A stretch of DNA of 24,822 bases from Ruminococcus callidus (GTDB taxonomy: Bacteria > Bacillota > Clostridia > Oscillospirales > Ruminococcaceae): contig NZ_JAJFCK010000037.1 of NCBI RefSeq assembly GCF_020709055.1, forward strand, positions 1 to 24,822. The letters are read 5' to 3'. The first letter of the stretch is position 1, and each line of letters begins with the position of its first letter. A program made the position numbers and the translations under genes. A model generated the notes under the pieces. The model ran no database searches and was not told the DNA's origin. It saw nothing but the letters and a program-made list of their open reading frames with translations. This document shows, one piece after another, positions 24,678 through 24,822 of the stretch.

Positions 24678-24703
24678 TGTAGGGGCACGGTGTGCCGTGT
24701 CCA
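24678..24703 (+). repeat. palindromic intergenic repeat, copy 3
   Basis: TGTAGGGGCACGGTGTGCCG then TGTCCA. Same design as copies 1 and 2, with four changes from copy 1. It is solitary here. Confidence 0.7.
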
Positions 24704-24729
24704 TCAGTTTTGCATTAAGACATATCCCG

Positions 24730-24758
24730 TTGGAAACGTTCCACCGGAACGTTTCCAA
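24730..24758. repeat. perfect 13-bp hairpin
   Basis: TTGGAAACGTTCC and its exact complement are separated by 3 nt. Neither strand has a U-run next to it, so it is not a standard terminator. Confidence 0.7.
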
Positions 24759-24784
24759 AATCAAGGCACAGCAAGCGGGACACA

Positions 24785-24812
24785 GGGCGGAGCGGTCTTG
24801 TTCGCTCCGCCC
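24785..24812. repeat. perfect 10-bp GC-rich hairpin
   Basis: GGGCGGAGCG / CGCTCCGCCC with an 8-nt loop, 10 nt from the window edge. It could be the 3' end of a neighbouring gene outside the window, but no U-run is visible. Confidence 0.55.
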
Positions 24813-24822
24813 TCGAAAAGCT

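Larger units (their letters stand above)
24606..24822. other. spacer upstream of tyrS with hairpins
   Basis: No gene was seen. It holds the tyrS promoter, repeat copy 3, a perfect 13-bp hairpin (24730-24758) and a perfect 10-bp GC-rich hairpin (24785-24812). The gene that lies beyond is outside the window. Confidence 0.6.

Overview
The window is a Gram-positive, Clostridia-type chromosome segment and most likely comes from a cellulosome-forming Ruminococcus. Three things suggest this: the Firmicutes order of the S10-spc-alpha ribosomal protein genes, a Tyr T-box leader, and cohesin and dockerin proteins with Thr-rich linkers like those of R. flavefaciens and R. champanellensis. The moderate-to-high GC would suit R. 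champanellensis or a relative better than R. bromii, but the species is an inference.

Right end (about 22.3-24.8 kb, minus strand): tyrS with a complete T-box leader and its own promoter, then a small gene that joins an XRE-type DNA-binding domain to a full desulfoferrodoxin (superoxide reductase-like) module. A spacer follows with an inverted pair of a 26-bp palindromic repeat, then a DUF2798 membrane protein gene. The leader of that gene can fold so that its Shine-Dalgarno sequence is buried.

Middle (19.5-21.4 kb): a plus-strand UDPGP-family nucleotidyltransferase gene is divergent from the ribosomal protein operon. The shared intergenic region holds one strong promoter in each direction and a 9-bp inverted repeat between them.

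Core (3.7-19.85 kb, minus strand): one long operon in the order rpsJ-rplC-rplD-rplW-rplB-rpsS-rplV-rpsC-rplP-rpmC-rpsQ-rplN-rplX-rplE-rpsN-rpsH-rplF-rplR-rpsE-rpmD-rplO-secY-adk-map-KOW gene-infA-rpmJ-rpsM-rpsK-rpsD-rpoA-rplQ. It is read from a promoter near 19.86 kb through a leader of about 290 nt that contains its own intrinsic terminator, and it ends at a terminator near 3.7 kb. Genes are mostly 10-30 nt apart or overlap. Most of the few wider gaps (rpsJ-rplC, rplW-rplB, rpsQ-rplN, infA-rpmJ, rpoA-rplQ) contain clear RNA hairpins, including three tandem hairpins all capped by GNRA tetraloops. Together the genes supply ribosomal proteins, the Sec channel, adenylate kinase, methionine aminopeptidase, IF1 and the RNA polymerase alpha subunit.

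Left end (1-3.6 kb, minus strand): a cellulosome locus. A secreted single-cohesin plus dockerin adaptor (ScaC-like) is followed by the first 640 residues of a larger secreted protein with tandem cohesin-like modules (ScaA/ScaB-like), cut by the window edge. The adaptor gene has a perfect-consensus promoter. A second promoter lies further upstream and is covered by a 25-bp perfect inverted repeat. This resembles the scaC-scaA gene order known from R. flavefaciens.
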